DNA of 24,112 nucleotides from CAYHIW01 sp964356745 (GCA_964356745.1 CAYHIW010000007.1:1-24112), one strand, 5' to 3'; shown: positions 13,363 to 22,523, numbered from the stretch's first letter. Numbers and translations: made by a program. Notes: a model not told the origin generated them from the sequence alone.

Positions 13363-14383
13363 AACCAATAAGTAAACTTACAAGAGACGAACCTCCGTAT
13401 GAAATGAAGGGTAGGGTAATACCCGTAATAGGAAACAAGCCCATGTTCATTCCGATATTAATAACCGTCTGGGTAAAAAGTATTGCAAAAAATCCAATGA
13501 GAAATAAAAAGTAACACTCGTTTTCTTTATCCCACGTAGGTTTCGCATACTGAACAATTTTCTTCAGTAAGGAGATAAAAAGAAATATATAAAATGAAAT
13601 GATAAAAAATCCTCCAAAAAAACCAAACTGCTCAACGAGAGATGAGAATGCAAAATCGGTATGATTTTCTGGGAGGTAAAAAAGTTTCGATTGGGTACCG
13701 TATCCAAGACCTTTGCCAGCAAACTTTCCAGATCCTGTTGTTATCACCGCTTGCAGCATATTATATCCCGCACCTCTTTGATCTAGAGTTGGATTAATAA
13801 AAGTAGTAATTCGCTGTTTCTGAAATTCCCCCAATACATTCCATAGAAGAGGTGTAAGTAAGAAAAACAAAATCAATGTCCAGAATATATATTTTTTCGG
13901 TGTACGAGAGAAAAGAGCAATCATGAAGAAAGACCCCGCATAGACCATAGCGTTCCCCAGATCGGGCTGTTTCAAGATAATAACGGCGGGTAACATCATT
14001 GAAAAGAGACCCGTTACATACGTTTTTACACCAAGTTCATACTCTTTCTTCTTCGAAAAAAAATCTGCAAGAAACAGAACGTAAAAAACTTTGAAAATTT
14101 CGGAGGGTTGAATGTTGAAGTAATAAAAATCAATCCATCGCTTAGATCCTTTTACTTCAACTCCAATAATATAGGTGGCAACGAGAACTAATATAAAAAA
14201 CCAGTACAAAATCGGAATGTTTTGCTTTAAGTAGTGAAAGCCAATTTTTCTAATCAGCACGTAGGCCACTAGCCCAGCTGCAATAAAAAAGAGCTGATTG
14301 ATGACGAGGTAATTCTTAATTCCTAAAAGATTAAAGAAAGAAAATAAAACGAGCAGTATTACAGGTAAGAGTACTTTCCACAT
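13346..14383 (-). CDS. rodA: SEDS peptidoglycan glycosyltransferase RodA
   Basis: 345 residues, polytopic SEDS protein. Marks include KGSKRWIDFYYFNIQPSE (loop after helix 4), LKQPDLGNA, the GSGKFAGKGLGYGTQ segment and LPENHTDFAFSSLVEQFG, which holds the putative catalytic aspartate of SEDS enzymes, then ITLPFISYGGSSL. It polymerises lipid II into glycan strands during cell elongation. The ATG overlaps the ileS stop by one base (TAATG). I call it RodA rather than FtsW because the other SEDS gene is next to murG. No mreB or transpeptidase gene is in the window. Confidence 0.9.
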   Translation of the reverse strand: MWKVLLPVILLVLFSFFNLLGIKNYLVINQLFFIAAGLVAYVLIRKIGFHYLKQNIPILYWFFILVLVATYIIGVEVKGSKRWIDFYYFNIQPSEIFKVFYVLFLADFFSKKKEYELGVKTYVTGLFSMMLPAVIILKQPDLGNAMVYAGSFFMIALFSRTPKKYIFWTLILFFLLTPLLWNVLGEFQKQRITTFINPTLDQRGAGYNMLQAVITTGSGKFAGKGLGYGTQSKLFYLPENHTDFAFSSLVEQFGFFGGFFIISFYIFLFISLLKKIVQYAKPTWDKENECYFLFLIGFFAILFTQTVINIGMNMGLFPITGITLPFISYGGSSLVSLLIGFALLR

Positions 14384-17196
14384 TACGATTGTTTACGAAC
14401 TACCTTAAATTCGTCAGATTGTATCAAATTGTCAACGAGTGTTTTTCGTTTAATCTCATCTTCAAACTCCTTTGGCCAACCAGACAGTTGCACATCAATC
14501 CTCTCGCTGATCTTGGTCCCCTGCCTCTTTCTCTCAGCCTGAATCACGCGCATTATTTCTCTCGCCTCCCCCTCAGCCTTAAGCTCTTTCGTAATAACAG
14601 TATCAAACTTCACTTCTACTATTGAATCTCCCAACTTCCATTTTAGTTTTTTAATATTCAACTCTTGTTCTACAATTTTCTCAGTCTTTGACAAAGATAC
14701 TGGCGTGGTTGTTTCTAATGAAGCAAGAGGTAATCTTACCTTAATATTAAGCTCTTTTCGTTTTGCATGACCCTTCTCCACTACTTCTCTCGCTACCTCC
14801 ATTTCTTTTTCAAGCTCTATGTTTAGAAAATCGGATTGGACTATTGGCCAATCAGTTAAATGAATCGACTCTTCTCCGGATAAATTACTAAATATTTCTT
14901 CAGTAATAAACGGAGCGATCGGGGCAAGTAGTTTACACAATTCAAGCAGTACTAAATGAGTTGTGTTAAAACAGTTTTCTTTATCATTTGAATCAGTATT
15001 CGTTGCAGAAATTCTCTCTCGACTTCGGCGAATATACCACGTTGAAAAGTCCTGTATGAAATTATTAATACTGCCAATGGCATCAACGGTATTGTAGTTG
15101 TCTAAATACTCAGTTACTTGCTTTACGAGATGCTGTAATCTTGACAAAATCCAAAGATCCAATACGTTATCAGTTTTGAGCTTTTGACTTTTGAATTTTA
15201 AGTTTTGATTTTCATTTACGTACGTCACATGAAACTTATAAATATTCCAAAGAACGAGAAGTGAACCTCTTACTTGATTACGATATGCCTCTTCAGAAAT
15301 TAAAATATCCTCTCCCTTCATGACTGAGCTTCCCAGCAAGTATAATCGAAGCGCATCTCCTCCATACTTATTTAACATTTCTTTTGGATCTGGGTAATTT
15401 TTGAAATTTTTACTCATTTTTCTTCCATCAGTTCCCAGAATTACCCCTTCGACAAGCACGTTTTTAAAGGCTTCAGAATTATAAAGAGCAGTTCCAATAA
15501 CATGAAGAACGTAAAACCATGCCCGAATTTGACCCGTATACTCAGCAATAAAATCTGGAGGAAAAAAATCTTCAAGCTTTAGGTTTTTCTCAAAAGGAAA
15601 ATGTAGTTCTGCAAAGGATGCTGAACCTGCCTCAATCCAACTATCCAACACCTCAGGAGTTCTTTTTGCCTTTTTATTACATTTCTTACATGCGACTTCG
15701 ACTTCATCTATTTCAGGCTTATGAAGATCTTTAATTGTTATCCCAGAAGCCTCCTCTAATTCGGCTATTGATCCAGGAACAAATTTTTCCCCGCACTCAC
15801 ACTCCCAAACAGGTACGGGACTTCCCCAATATCTATTTCTAGAAATATTCCAGTCTGGAGCATTCTCCATACTTTTCAAAAATCTTCCGTATTTAAAATG
15901 CTTTGGATACCAGTTAACCTTCTCATTGGTTTTTTTCATTCTTTCTTTGAGGTTTTGAACATTTACATACCAAGCATTTTGAGGATTGAAAAAGAGCCTT
16001 GTCGCGCATCTCCAACAGTGAGCTACCGAGTGAGTGTATTGTTCGTCCTTATAAATTAAACCTCTTTTTTTAAGATCTTCATTAACTGCTTTATTCGCTT
16101 TAAGATAAAACATTCCCTTAAAAAGAGGGACTTCGTCTTTAATCACTCCTTCTTCGTCCACATGAAACACAAACTGTATATTTTCTTTTTGCATGACAAC
16201 TAAATCTTCTTCACCATAAACCGCAAGCGTTACTATTCCGGTTCCTTCATCAGCAGTTACAAAGTCTCCTCCAATAACAATGAATGCTTTTCTCCCAGCT
16301 TCAATTTTATAGTAGTCGTAATGTGGAACGAATTCTGTCCCAACAAGATCTTTTCCTAAGCACTCTTCGACTACTTCGTATGTTTCATTACTAAGAATCT
16401 TCAGCGTAGACTCTGCAAGAATGTAAAATTCACTTCCTTGTTTTACTTTGACATATTTTAATTTTGGATTAACGGCAAGTGCCGGTGTTGCGATTTTGTT
16501 CCACGGCGTGGTTGACCAAGCAAGAAGAAACGTATTTTTATCTTTTTTTAATTGATACTTATACGTCGTTGCTGACTCGGTAATGTCTTTATAGTTATCT
16601 GCGTCCATTGCGACTTCGAAGTTAGAAATTGGCGTTGCACAATGAGGACAATAAAGAGAAACACGCAAGCCTTTATAAACATGGCCTTTTTCATGTAACT
16701 GTTTAAACACCCACATAACCGATTCCATGTAGTTTAGATCCCACGTCTTATAGGCATTTTTAAAGTCGACCCAACGACCAATATGATCAACATACCATTC
16801 CCAATCAGCTGAAACTTGATTGACGTATTTTTTACATTCTTCAATAAATTTTTTAATACCAATTTTTTCTTCAATGTCTTTTTTACGCTTTATGTGAAGT
16901 TCATTTTCAACTTTATTTTCAATCGGAAGTCCGTGTCCATCCCATCCCCAAACTCTTCTTACACGATACCCTTTCATGGTCCAGTAACGTCCAAAAAGAT
17001 CTTTAGGAAGACTCGAAAGTAAGGATCCATAATGGGGCATTCCTGTTACAAATGGAGGTCCATCAAGAAATGTCCATTTTTTATTTTCTGGTCTTAGAGA
17101 TATTGACTTCTCAAAAATCTTATTTTTTTTCCAGTATGAGATGATCTGTTCTTCTATTTGGGGAAGGTGAGGAGTTGGATCAACTGGCTTAAACAT
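14383..17196 (-). CDS. ileS: Isoleucyl-tRNA synthetase, type 2 (eukaryote-like)
   Basis: 937 residues, class I synthetase charging tRNA-Ile. The adenylate-binding HIGH box is PHYGS (54-58) in GPPFVTGMPHYGSLLSS, so the final His is replaced by Ser. The KMSKS loop is KMSKN (593-597) in DGRKMSKNFKNYPDP. The WGWDGHGLPIENKVE stretch, PWNK and the DWNISRNRYWGSPVP segment are typical of IleRS, and the overall form is that of type 2 enzymes, which include mupirocin-tolerant examples. Cys pairs (CPHC, CWRC, CECG, CKKC) suggest zinc sites. An AT-rich in-frame insertion lies at about 661-675. It starts 5 bases after ftsZ. Confidence 0.95.
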   Translation of the reverse strand: MFKPVDPTPHLPQIEEQIISYWKKNKIFEKSISLRPENKKWTFLDGPPFVTGMPHYGSLLSSLPKDLFGRYWTMKGYRVRRVWGWDGHGLPIENKVENELHIKRKKDIEEKIGIKKFIEECKKYVNQVSADWEWYVDHIGRWVDFKNAYKTWDLNYMESVMWVFKQLHEKGHVYKGLRVSLYCPHCATPISNFEVAMDADNYKDITESATTYKYQLKKDKNTFLLAWSTTPWNKIATPALAVNPKLKYVKVKQGSEFYILAESTLKILSNETYEVVEECLGKDLVGTEFVPHYDYYKIEAGRKAFIVIGGDFVTADEGTGIVTLAVYGEEDLVVMQKENIQFVFHVDEEGVIKDEVPLFKGMFYLKANKAVNEDLKKRGLIYKDEQYTHSVAHCWRCATRLFFNPQNAWYVNVQNLKERMKKTNEKVNWYPKHFKYGRFLKSMENAPDWNISRNRYWGSPVPVWECECGEKFVPGSIAELEEASGITIKDLHKPEIDEVEVACKKCNKKAKRTPEVLDSWIEAGSASFAELHFPFEKNLKLEDFFPPDFIAEYTGQIRAWFYVLHVIGTALYNSEAFKNVLVEGVILGTDGRKMSKNFKNYPDPKEMLNKYGGDALRLYLLGSSVMKGEDILISEEAYRNQVRGSLLVLWNIYKFHVTYVNENQNLKFKSQKLKTDNVLDLWILSRLQHLVKQVTEYLDNYNTVDAIGSINNFIQDFSTWYIRRSRERISATNTDSNDKENCFNTTHLVLLELCKLLAPIAPFITEEIFSNLSGEESIHLTDWPIVQSDFLNIELEKEMEVAREVVEKGHAKRKELNIKVRLPLASLETTTPVSLSKTEKIVEQELNIKKLKWKLGDSIVEVKFDTVITKELKAEGEAREIMRVIQAERKRQGTKISERIDVQLSGWPKEFEDEIKRKTLVDNLIQSDEFKVVRKQS
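15171..15215 (-). repeat. In-frame AT-rich periodic insertion in ileS
   Basis: On the coding strand the tract repeats TCAAAA/CTTAAAA-like units and encodes a Lys/Gln/Leu/Phe-rich loop (about residues 661-675) between NIYKFHVTYVNE and VLDLWILSRL, both conserved in the family. It resembles the tract in the GT4 gene at 1742-1788. The frame is preserved and the protein continues normally. Confidence 0.6.
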
Positions 17197-17201
17197 GCTT
17201 T

Positions 17202-18338
17202 TTATTTTTTTCGGAGAAATGCGGGGATGTCGAAGCCGTCGTCCTCAACGCTGGGAACGTCTTCATCATCTCCAATACCAAGTTCGTCATTAGCAATATT
17301 TGCTGCTGACTCGGGCGTAAGCGAAATTTCTTCTTCTTTCTCTTGTTCAGGAGTCTCTTTTCTAAATCGAAACATCTTAAGCTTTCCCTCGTCGAACTTT
17401 GTTGCAATAAGCGTAATCTTTAACTGATCTATCATCTTCTCGTCAATAACAGCGCCAAAAATAATGTCTGCGTCAGGATCTACGGTCTTTGCAATAATAG
17501 ATGCAGCTTCGTCAATTTCGGACATCGACAAATCAGGTCCACCAACAATATTAAACAGAACTCCTTTTGCTCCTTCTATCGAAACGTCAAGTAGGGGAGA
17601 TGAAATTGCCTGTTTGATTGCGGCGATTGCTCGTTTATCTCCACTCCCTGTCCCAATACCCATAAGCGCTGTTCCTGCATTGGTCATAACCGTTCTTACA
17701 TCGGCAAAATCGACGTTAATAAGCCCGGGAATCGTAATAAGTTCGGCGATACCTTTTACTCCTTGATGAAGAACTGAATCGATTCGTTTAAATGCATCGA
17801 TAATAGATGTTTTTTTATCAATAACCTGTAAAACTCTTTGGTTTGGAACGATAATTAGCGTATCGACTTTATCTTTGAGTCGGTGAATACCATCGTCGGC
17901 AAGAAACTTTCTTTTTGAACCTTCAAACTCAAATGGTCGTGTGACAACAGCGACAGTTAATGCTCCTGTTTCTTTGGCGATTTCAGCAACTATTGGCGCT
18001 GCGCCGGTACCGGTGCCACCACCTTCACCGCAGGTTATAAAAACCATATCGGCACCCTCTAACTCCTCTTGAAGTTTCTCTCGAGACTCTTCAGCGGCCT
18101 GTCTTCCAATATCAGGATCTCCACCAGAACCTAAACCTCGAGTAAGTGAGTCACCGATTTGAATTTTATTCGGTGCTTTGTGATGAAGAAGCGCTTGAGC
18201 ATCGGTGTTCACAACCACAAATTCAACTCCAGGAATTCCCCCATCGACAATCATCGATGAAAGGGCGTTTCCTCCGCCTCCTCCAACCCCAATAACTTTG
18301 ATTTTGGCAGGTTGCCCTGCTCTAGGCTTTACCAACAT
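17202..18338 (-). CDS. ftsZ: Cell division GTPase FtsZ
   Basis: 378 residues. The glycine-rich tubulin signature is GGGTGTG at 106-112, the N-terminal loop is GVGGGGGNAL (17-26), and the T7 synergy loop NVDFAD lies at 208-213, so GTP binding and hydrolysis residues are present. A short acidic linker (from about 335) leads to the conserved C-terminal peptide FDIPAFLRKK, which binds FtsA. The protein polymerises into the Z-ring at mid-cell. The start is 3 bases after the ftsA stop and its end 5 bases before ileS, so it is in one operon with both. Confidence 0.97.
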   Translation of the reverse strand: MLVKPRAGQPAKIKVIGVGGGGGNALSSMIVDGGIPGVEFVVVNTDAQALLHHKAPNKIQIGDSLTRGLGSGGDPDIGRQAAEESREKLQEELEGADMVFITCGEGGGTGTGAAPIVAEIAKETGALTVAVVTRPFEFEGSKRKFLADDGIHRLKDKVDTLIIVPNQRVLQVIDKKTSIIDAFKRIDSVLHQGVKGIAELITIPGLINVDFADVRTVMTNAGTALMGIGTGSGDKRAIAAIKQAISSPLLDVSIEGAKGVLFNIVGGPDLSMSEIDEAASIIAKTVDPDADIIFGAVIDEKMIDQLKITLIATKFDEGKLKMFRFRKETPEQEKEEEISLTPESAANIANDELGIGDDEDVPSVEDDGFDIPAFLRKK

Positions 18339-18341
18339 AAT

Positions 18342-19613
18342 TTATGGGATGAATTGCTTGATAAGATCTTTTATTTTGACCATTGATCCGCCAACGGAAA
18401 AGTCCTTAAAGATCTTATTGAACTTCTTCATGCCACTTTCAAGCTCCATTATATTTTTTCCTGTTGATAAAATCAAACCCACGACTGCTGCGTGTTGAGG
18501 ATCGATCACTTCGTCAAGGAGACCAGAAACTCGAGATGGAACACCGACTCGAATCGGAAGACCGACAATCTTCCTTCCCATCTCAACCATACCAACAGTT
18601 AAGGCGCCACCTCCACTTATCACAAGTCCTGATGGCACACCATCAGAAAATCCACTTTTTTCAATTTCTTCTCCAATCATTCGGTACATTTCTTCGATAC
18701 GAGCTCCAATAATTTCGTCAATAATTGTTTTTAAAGAAACATCTGATAAGTTTTCGGGTAATTTTAATGAGCTTAAATCTATCGACTCAAGTTGTTTTTT
18801 AGTTTTTTCCTGACTGTGGGATAAATGTTTACTTAAGTACAGTTTTATTTTTTCTGCAGACTCCAAAGAAACTCGCAGACCAACGGCAATGTCGTTCGTT
18901 ATGTGTTTTGCACCAATCGGAATCGAGCTTGAATGAGATAATGCTCCGTCAGAATACAAACAAATATCCATCTTACCTCCACCAATATCAACAACAACAG
19001 CGCCCAACTCCTTTTCGGTATCAGTTAAAATTGCTTCTCCTGTAGCATAACCAGCAAAAACAAACCCTCTGTTTTCAACTCCTAGATCTGCAAGACATCG
19101 ATCAATATTTTTTAAATTAGTAATTGAAGCGGTTACGATATGCGTGTTTACTTCAAGTCGAACACCACTCATACCTACAGGGTTTTTAATTCCTGGTTGG
19201 CCATCGACAATGTACTCACGAGGAGTAACGTCGATAATCTGTCGTGTAGTTGAAAGTGAGATCGCTCGTGCAGCATCCACAACTCTGTCAACATCTTCCT
19301 GTGTAATTTCACCATTTGGATCCGCAACAGCAACAACACCATGAGAATTAATTGAAGATATATGCGGTCCACCAACAGTCGTATATGCTGCAGATATTTT
19401 CTGACCAGCCATTCGCTCTGCTTTCTCAACACTTGCTTCAATCGAAGACGTAACAAGATCTATATCGACAATAAGTCCTCTCTTTACTCCTCGGGATGAA
19501 CTGGACTGAAAACCAATAACGCGAGGTTCTAAACTATCTTTTGATTTTATAGCAACAAGCGTTGAAATTTTCGAGCTTCCTATGTCAATACCACAAATCA
19601 AGTTATCTGCCAT
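18342..19613 (-). CDS. ftsA: Cell division protein FtsA
   Basis: 423 residues, actin-fold ATPase. The phosphate-1 loop is GIDIGSSKIS (8-17), phosphate-2 is VVDIGGGKMDI, and SGGGALTVGM near residue 320 is the adenosine motif. The 1C (SHS2) domain follows the first strand set. The last 13 residues, MVKIKDLIKQFIP, form an amphipathic helix that would anchor the protein to the membrane. It links FtsZ, through the C-terminal peptide of ftsZ encoded just downstream, to the membrane and to the divisome. The gene lies 7 bases after ftsQ. Confidence 0.96.
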   Translation of the reverse strand: MADNLICGIDIGSSKISTLVAIKSKDSLEPRVIGFQSSSSRGVKRGLIVDIDLVTSSIEASVEKAERMAGQKISAAYTTVGGPHISSINSHGVVAVADPNGEITQEDVDRVVDAARAISLSTTRQIIDVTPREYIVDGQPGIKNPVGMSGVRLEVNTHIVTASITNLKNIDRCLADLGVENRGFVFAGYATGEAILTDTEKELGAVVVDIGGGKMDICLYSDGALSHSSSIPIGAKHITNDIAVGLRVSLESAEKIKLYLSKHLSHSQEKTKKQLESIDLSSLKLPENLSDVSLKTIIDEIIGARIEEMYRMIGEEIEKSGFSDGVPSGLVISGGGALTVGMVEMGRKIVGLPIRVGVPSRVSGLLDEVIDPQHAAVVGLILSTGKNIMELESGMKKFNKIFKDFSVGGSMVKIKDLIKQFIP

Positions 19614-19620
19614 AACGCAT

Positions 19621-20349
19621 TTATGTTTTAAATATAATTACCGGCTTATTAAATCGAAGGTCAATTTTCTCGAATTCTTTACCTCGAATTTTAAACTCTT
19701 GAATCAGTCTCTCCAACTCATATTCCTGCACTGAAAGAGACTTGCTACCCGAAAAAATGACCGATTTATTTTCTATATGAAATCGTATCACATTCGCGCC
19801 ATCGATATCAATACTATCAACTTTTTGATCAAGCTCCTGCAATTTTGCTATAAGATAAAGTGCGGTCTTGATGTCTTTATATTCAACAAAACTCCCAGTG
19901 TTATATTCGTCATAATTTAATTTCTGAAAAAAGCGAATGGGAGGAATTGCTTGTTTGCGCTGTTCGTTACTTTTTATTTTTTCAAGAATTCTGCCTTTCT
20001 TATTCAAGACAACATACCCTTGTGTTGCACTTAAGCTTGCCACGGGTTCAGCAGTAGTTATGACCATTTTTAACACATCCGGTAATTGAATTGTAACCTT
20101 CACTTCTTCTACCGTGGGATTTTGATCAAACACATCTTTTTCTATACTTTTTGATTGGAGGAGAAAACTATTTTTTCCTTTGTATGATTCAACTCCTCGA
20201 AGGAGTTGAATGTCATCGTCTGAACTTATGACGACCGTATTAATCATATAGTAAGAATTAATCAGCAAAATAGCGGTAAAAAAAAGAGTAATGACTAAGA
20301 TGCTTAAAACGAATTTTTTATTTAGTAGTAATCTCCTTAATGATGACAT
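19621..20349 (-). CDS. ftsQ: FtsQ/DivIB-like division protein
   Basis: About 242 residues from ATG 20349; in-frame ATGs at 20358 and 20367 are also possible and no Shine-Dalgarno site separates them. A short basic N-terminus is followed by one membrane helix (LSILVITLFFTAILLINSYY), then a POTRA-like domain starting with MINTVVISS and ending near VLKMVITTAEP, then a beta-rich domain with the YVVLNKKGRIL strand common to FtsQ proteins. The sequence is divergent, so the call rests on topology, this strand and position between murG and ftsA. FtsQ bridges early and late divisome proteins outside the membrane. It overlaps the murG end by 32 bases. Confidence 0.85.
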   Translation of the reverse strand: MSSLRRLLLNKKFVLSILVITLFFTAILLINSYYMINTVVISSDDDIQLLRGVESYKGKNSFLLQSKSIEKDVFDQNPTVEEVKVTIQLPDVLKMVITTAEPVASLSATQGYVVLNKKGRILEKIKSNEQRKQAIPPIRFFQKLNYDEYNTGSFVEYKDIKTALYLIAKLQELDQKVDSIDIDGANVIRFHIENKSVIFSGSKSLSVQEYELERLIQEFKIRGKEFEKIDLRFNKPVIIFKT

Positions 20350-21391
20350 CGGTTGCATTCTGAGCATAAAATTTTTCTAGATTCTTTACGCTTTTTTTAT
20401 ATGAATCCCCCTTTGAAAACATTCTGCTAATTGTATTAAGTAAATCTTCACTTTTTTGGTTTTGGAAAAATATTTCTCCACAGCCTGCGTTTTTAAATAG
20501 AGTTGCGTGCTTTTGCTGTTCTTTATGCCCAGACCATGGAAGCGGAATGAAAAGTGCAGGAATACCAAGAGCCACAAGTTCAAAAAATGTATTTGCTCCT
20601 GATCTTCCTATAAAAAGATCGGTAATTGAATAGACGTACCCTATCTCATCTTCGAGAAAATGCTTCTGAGGAAAATAGCAAGGATGTTTTATTGCTTGGG
20701 CTTTTTCAAAATCCTTATATTCTTTAGTGTCGCCTGTTTGATGGATGACAATGTAATCTTTCAAAAGAGATTTCAAAATAGCAAATATGTGAACATTAAC
20801 GCTGTGAGATCCAAGAGAACCTCCTGCAACAAAAATAACAGGTTTTATTTTTTCAATTTCTAGCGTTGTCTTTTGTACGTTGAATATCGATTCGCGAACA
20901 GGATTGCCGGTTAATATCACTTTGTCTTTTTTAAAGTATTGAGTCGTTTCTGGAAAGGATACAAATATTTTTTTGGAAAAAAATGCAATAAAACGATTAG
21001 CGAGTCCTGGAAGAATTGTCTGCTCATGTGTAAAAAGAGGAATTCGAAATACATACGCCCAAAACGCAATCGGCACTCCGAGATAACTTCCAAAAGTCAA
21101 AACAGTGTCTGGTTTCTCTTGTCTCATGATTTGGAAACTTTTTAAAAATCCAAGTGGAATTCGCAACAAACTCAAAAGACTTCTTCCCGAGAGAATTCTA
21201 CTGACTCTTCCGGTACGAAGATCGACAAATTTGATGTTTCTAGCGGTAACTTGTTTGTACTCAAACGAAAGTGTTTGCTCATGCTCAAGCGCATACTTTC
21301 TACCCACAAATATAATACCGTGACTTTCTTTGAGTTTATCGATGACCGCAAGAGCTGGTGTTACATGACCGCCTGTTATTAGTATCTTCAT
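20318..21391 (-). CDS. murG: UDP-GlcNAc:undecaprenyl-PP-MurNAc-pentapeptide GlcNAc transferase MurG
   Basis: 357 residues from ATG 21391, preceded by AAAGGAAG at about 8 bases. A longer frame from 21487 lies inside ftsW and is rejected. The enzyme makes lipid II on the cytoplasmic membrane face. The first loop is TGGHVTPAL (6-14); most MurG proteins have an extra Gly-Gly-Gly-Thr before this, so the loop is shortened here. The HEQTILPGLANRF, VFVAGGSLGSHSVN and GRSGANTFFELVALGIPALFIPLPW segments form the acceptor and UDP-GlcNAc sites. It begins 4 bases after the ftsW stop. Confidence 0.95.
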   Translation of the reverse strand: MKILITGGHVTPALAVIDKLKESHGIIFVGRKYALEHEQTLSFEYKQVTARNIKFVDLRTGRVSRILSGRSLLSLLRIPLGFLKSFQIMRQEKPDTVLTFGSYLGVPIAFWAYVFRIPLFTHEQTILPGLANRFIAFFSKKIFVSFPETTQYFKKDKVILTGNPVRESIFNVQKTTLEIEKIKPVIFVAGGSLGSHSVNVHIFAILKSLLKDYIVIHQTGDTKEYKDFEKAQAIKHPCYFPQKHFLEDEIGYVYSITDLFIGRSGANTFFELVALGIPALFIPLPWSGHKEQQKHATLFKNAGCGEIFFQNQKSEDLLNTISRMFSKGDSYKKSVKNLEKFYAQNATDVIIKEITTK

Positions 21392-21395
21392 TACA

Positions 21396-22475
21396 TCATC
21401 TTCCTTTCTTTGCTTTTTTTGAAATATTAAATAAAATTCCGATGAGCGCAAACGACACGAGAAGATTTGAACCTCCGTACGAAACAAACGGAAGCGGCAC
21501 TCCCGTTAACGGAATAAGATTGATCATTCCTGCAAGATTAATAGTAATCTGTAAACAAAAATAAAATAAAATTCCCCCGGCTAAAAGCCTTCCAAGTCGA
21601 TCCGGTGCAATTCTCACAACTTGAAACATCTTATATGTCAGAATAAAAAAACAAAAGATAACTAAAGAGCTCCCAATAAATCCCAACTCTTCGCTCATGA
21701 TAGCAAAAATTGAGTCTGTGTGGGCTTCGGGAAGGTAGAGGTACTTTTGACGAGATGCTCCAAAGCCGCGACCAAACAGTCCTCCATTGCCAAGTGATAT
21801 CAGAATTTGATTGATGTGATAGCCTATGCCTAAAGGATCACTACTGGGATTAAGAAACGCAGTAAATCGTCTCAGTCTGTACGGTGATATATGAGTAAGG
21901 ATATAAAAAGCGACAAATGATCCTGGTATAAGAAGTATTAGATAAGACAACTCAACACCTGCGAGAAAATAAATAATAACTCCCGTGAAAAAAACAATGA
22001 TTGCAGTCCCCATGTCTGGTTGCAAAACAATCAGAAGCATTAAGACTCCAAGCAAGCTTAGAAACGAAAAGAATCGCTTTTTTTCTTTGTGAGTAAACCA
22101 CGATGCAAGATAGATAATTACACTAAATTTAGCAATTTCCGTTGGTTGAAAGTTGATAATGCCAAGATCGAGCCAGCGCCTTGCGCCTCCTGCTTGAGAT
22201 CCAATTCCTGGAATTAATACCAATACCAGTAGAATAATCGTCAACGTCATTAGCGGGAATGACAGGTAATAGAGCTTGTGATAGTCAAAAAGCGAGAAGA
22301 AGCAAAGTGCGGCAATGCCAAGCACAATCCAAACTAACTGCAACTTAAAATAATGAAAACTATTTCCCGTTTCGTTTAATGCACGAACCGACGAAGCTTC
22401 AAAAACAAAAATGAGTCCAATAAAAGCAAGAAGAAGTGCGAGAAAAAATAAAATGCCAAAACGAGCTTTCTTCAT
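21396..22475 (-). CDS. ftsW: SEDS peptidoglycan glycosyltransferase FtsW
   Basis: 359 residues from ATG 22475 (MKKARFGILFF); an upstream in-frame start is placed before the -10 box and is rejected. It is polytopic with ARRWLDLGIINFQPTEIAKF, LQPDMGTA, SLGNGGLFGRGFGASRQK, LPEAHTDSIFAIMSEELG (with the putative catalytic aspartate) and VPLPFVSYGGSNL, the SEDS family pattern. It polymerises lipid II at the septum. Location before murG, ftsQ, ftsA and ftsZ supports FtsW over RodA. It is the first gene of the division operon. Confidence 0.93.
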   Translation of the reverse strand: MKKARFGILFFLALLLAFIGLIFVFEASSVRALNETGNSFHYFKLQLVWIVLGIAALCFFSLFDYHKLYYLSFPLMTLTIILLVLVLIPGIGSQAGGARRWLDLGIINFQPTEIAKFSVIIYLASWFTHKEKKRFFSFLSLLGVLMLLIVLQPDMGTAIIVFFTGVIIYFLAGVELSYLILLIPGSFVAFYILTHISPYRLRRFTAFLNPSSDPLGIGYHINQILISLGNGGLFGRGFGASRQKYLYLPEAHTDSIFAIMSEELGFIGSSLVIFCFFILTYKMFQVVRIAPDRLGRLLAGGILFYFCLQITINLAGMINLIPLTGVPLPFVSYGGSNLLVSFALIGILFNISKKAKKGR

Positions 22476-22484
22476 GTAAAGAAA

Positions 22485-22490
22485 ATTATA
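22485..22490 (-). promoter_or_regulatory. -10 box of the division operon
   Basis: A perfect TATAAT on the minus strand, 9 bases before ATG 22475. No good -35 is seen at 16-18 bases. The region is shared with the divergent purH promoter, whose -35 lies at 22496-22501. Confidence 0.5.
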
Positions 22491-22495
22491 CACAG

Positions 22496-22523
22496 TTGAC
22501 AATGCCTATATTTTTGAAATAAT
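22496..22523 (+). promoter_or_regulatory. Promoter of purH, leaderless layout
   Basis: A perfect -35 TTGACA (22496-22501), a 16-base spacer and AATAAT (22518-22523). Seven bases lie between it and ATG 22531. The message should start at or next to the start codon. Confidence 0.6.

Noticed and set aside
13324..13368. Longer N-terminus for ribosomal protein L21
   Set aside because: The extra residues are not family-like and the codons span the -10 box of the promoter.
17464..19344. Plus-strand open frames within ftsZ and ftsA
   Set aside because: They lie antisense to strongly conserved genes and have low-complexity Ser/Pro/Thr-rich translations with no domains.
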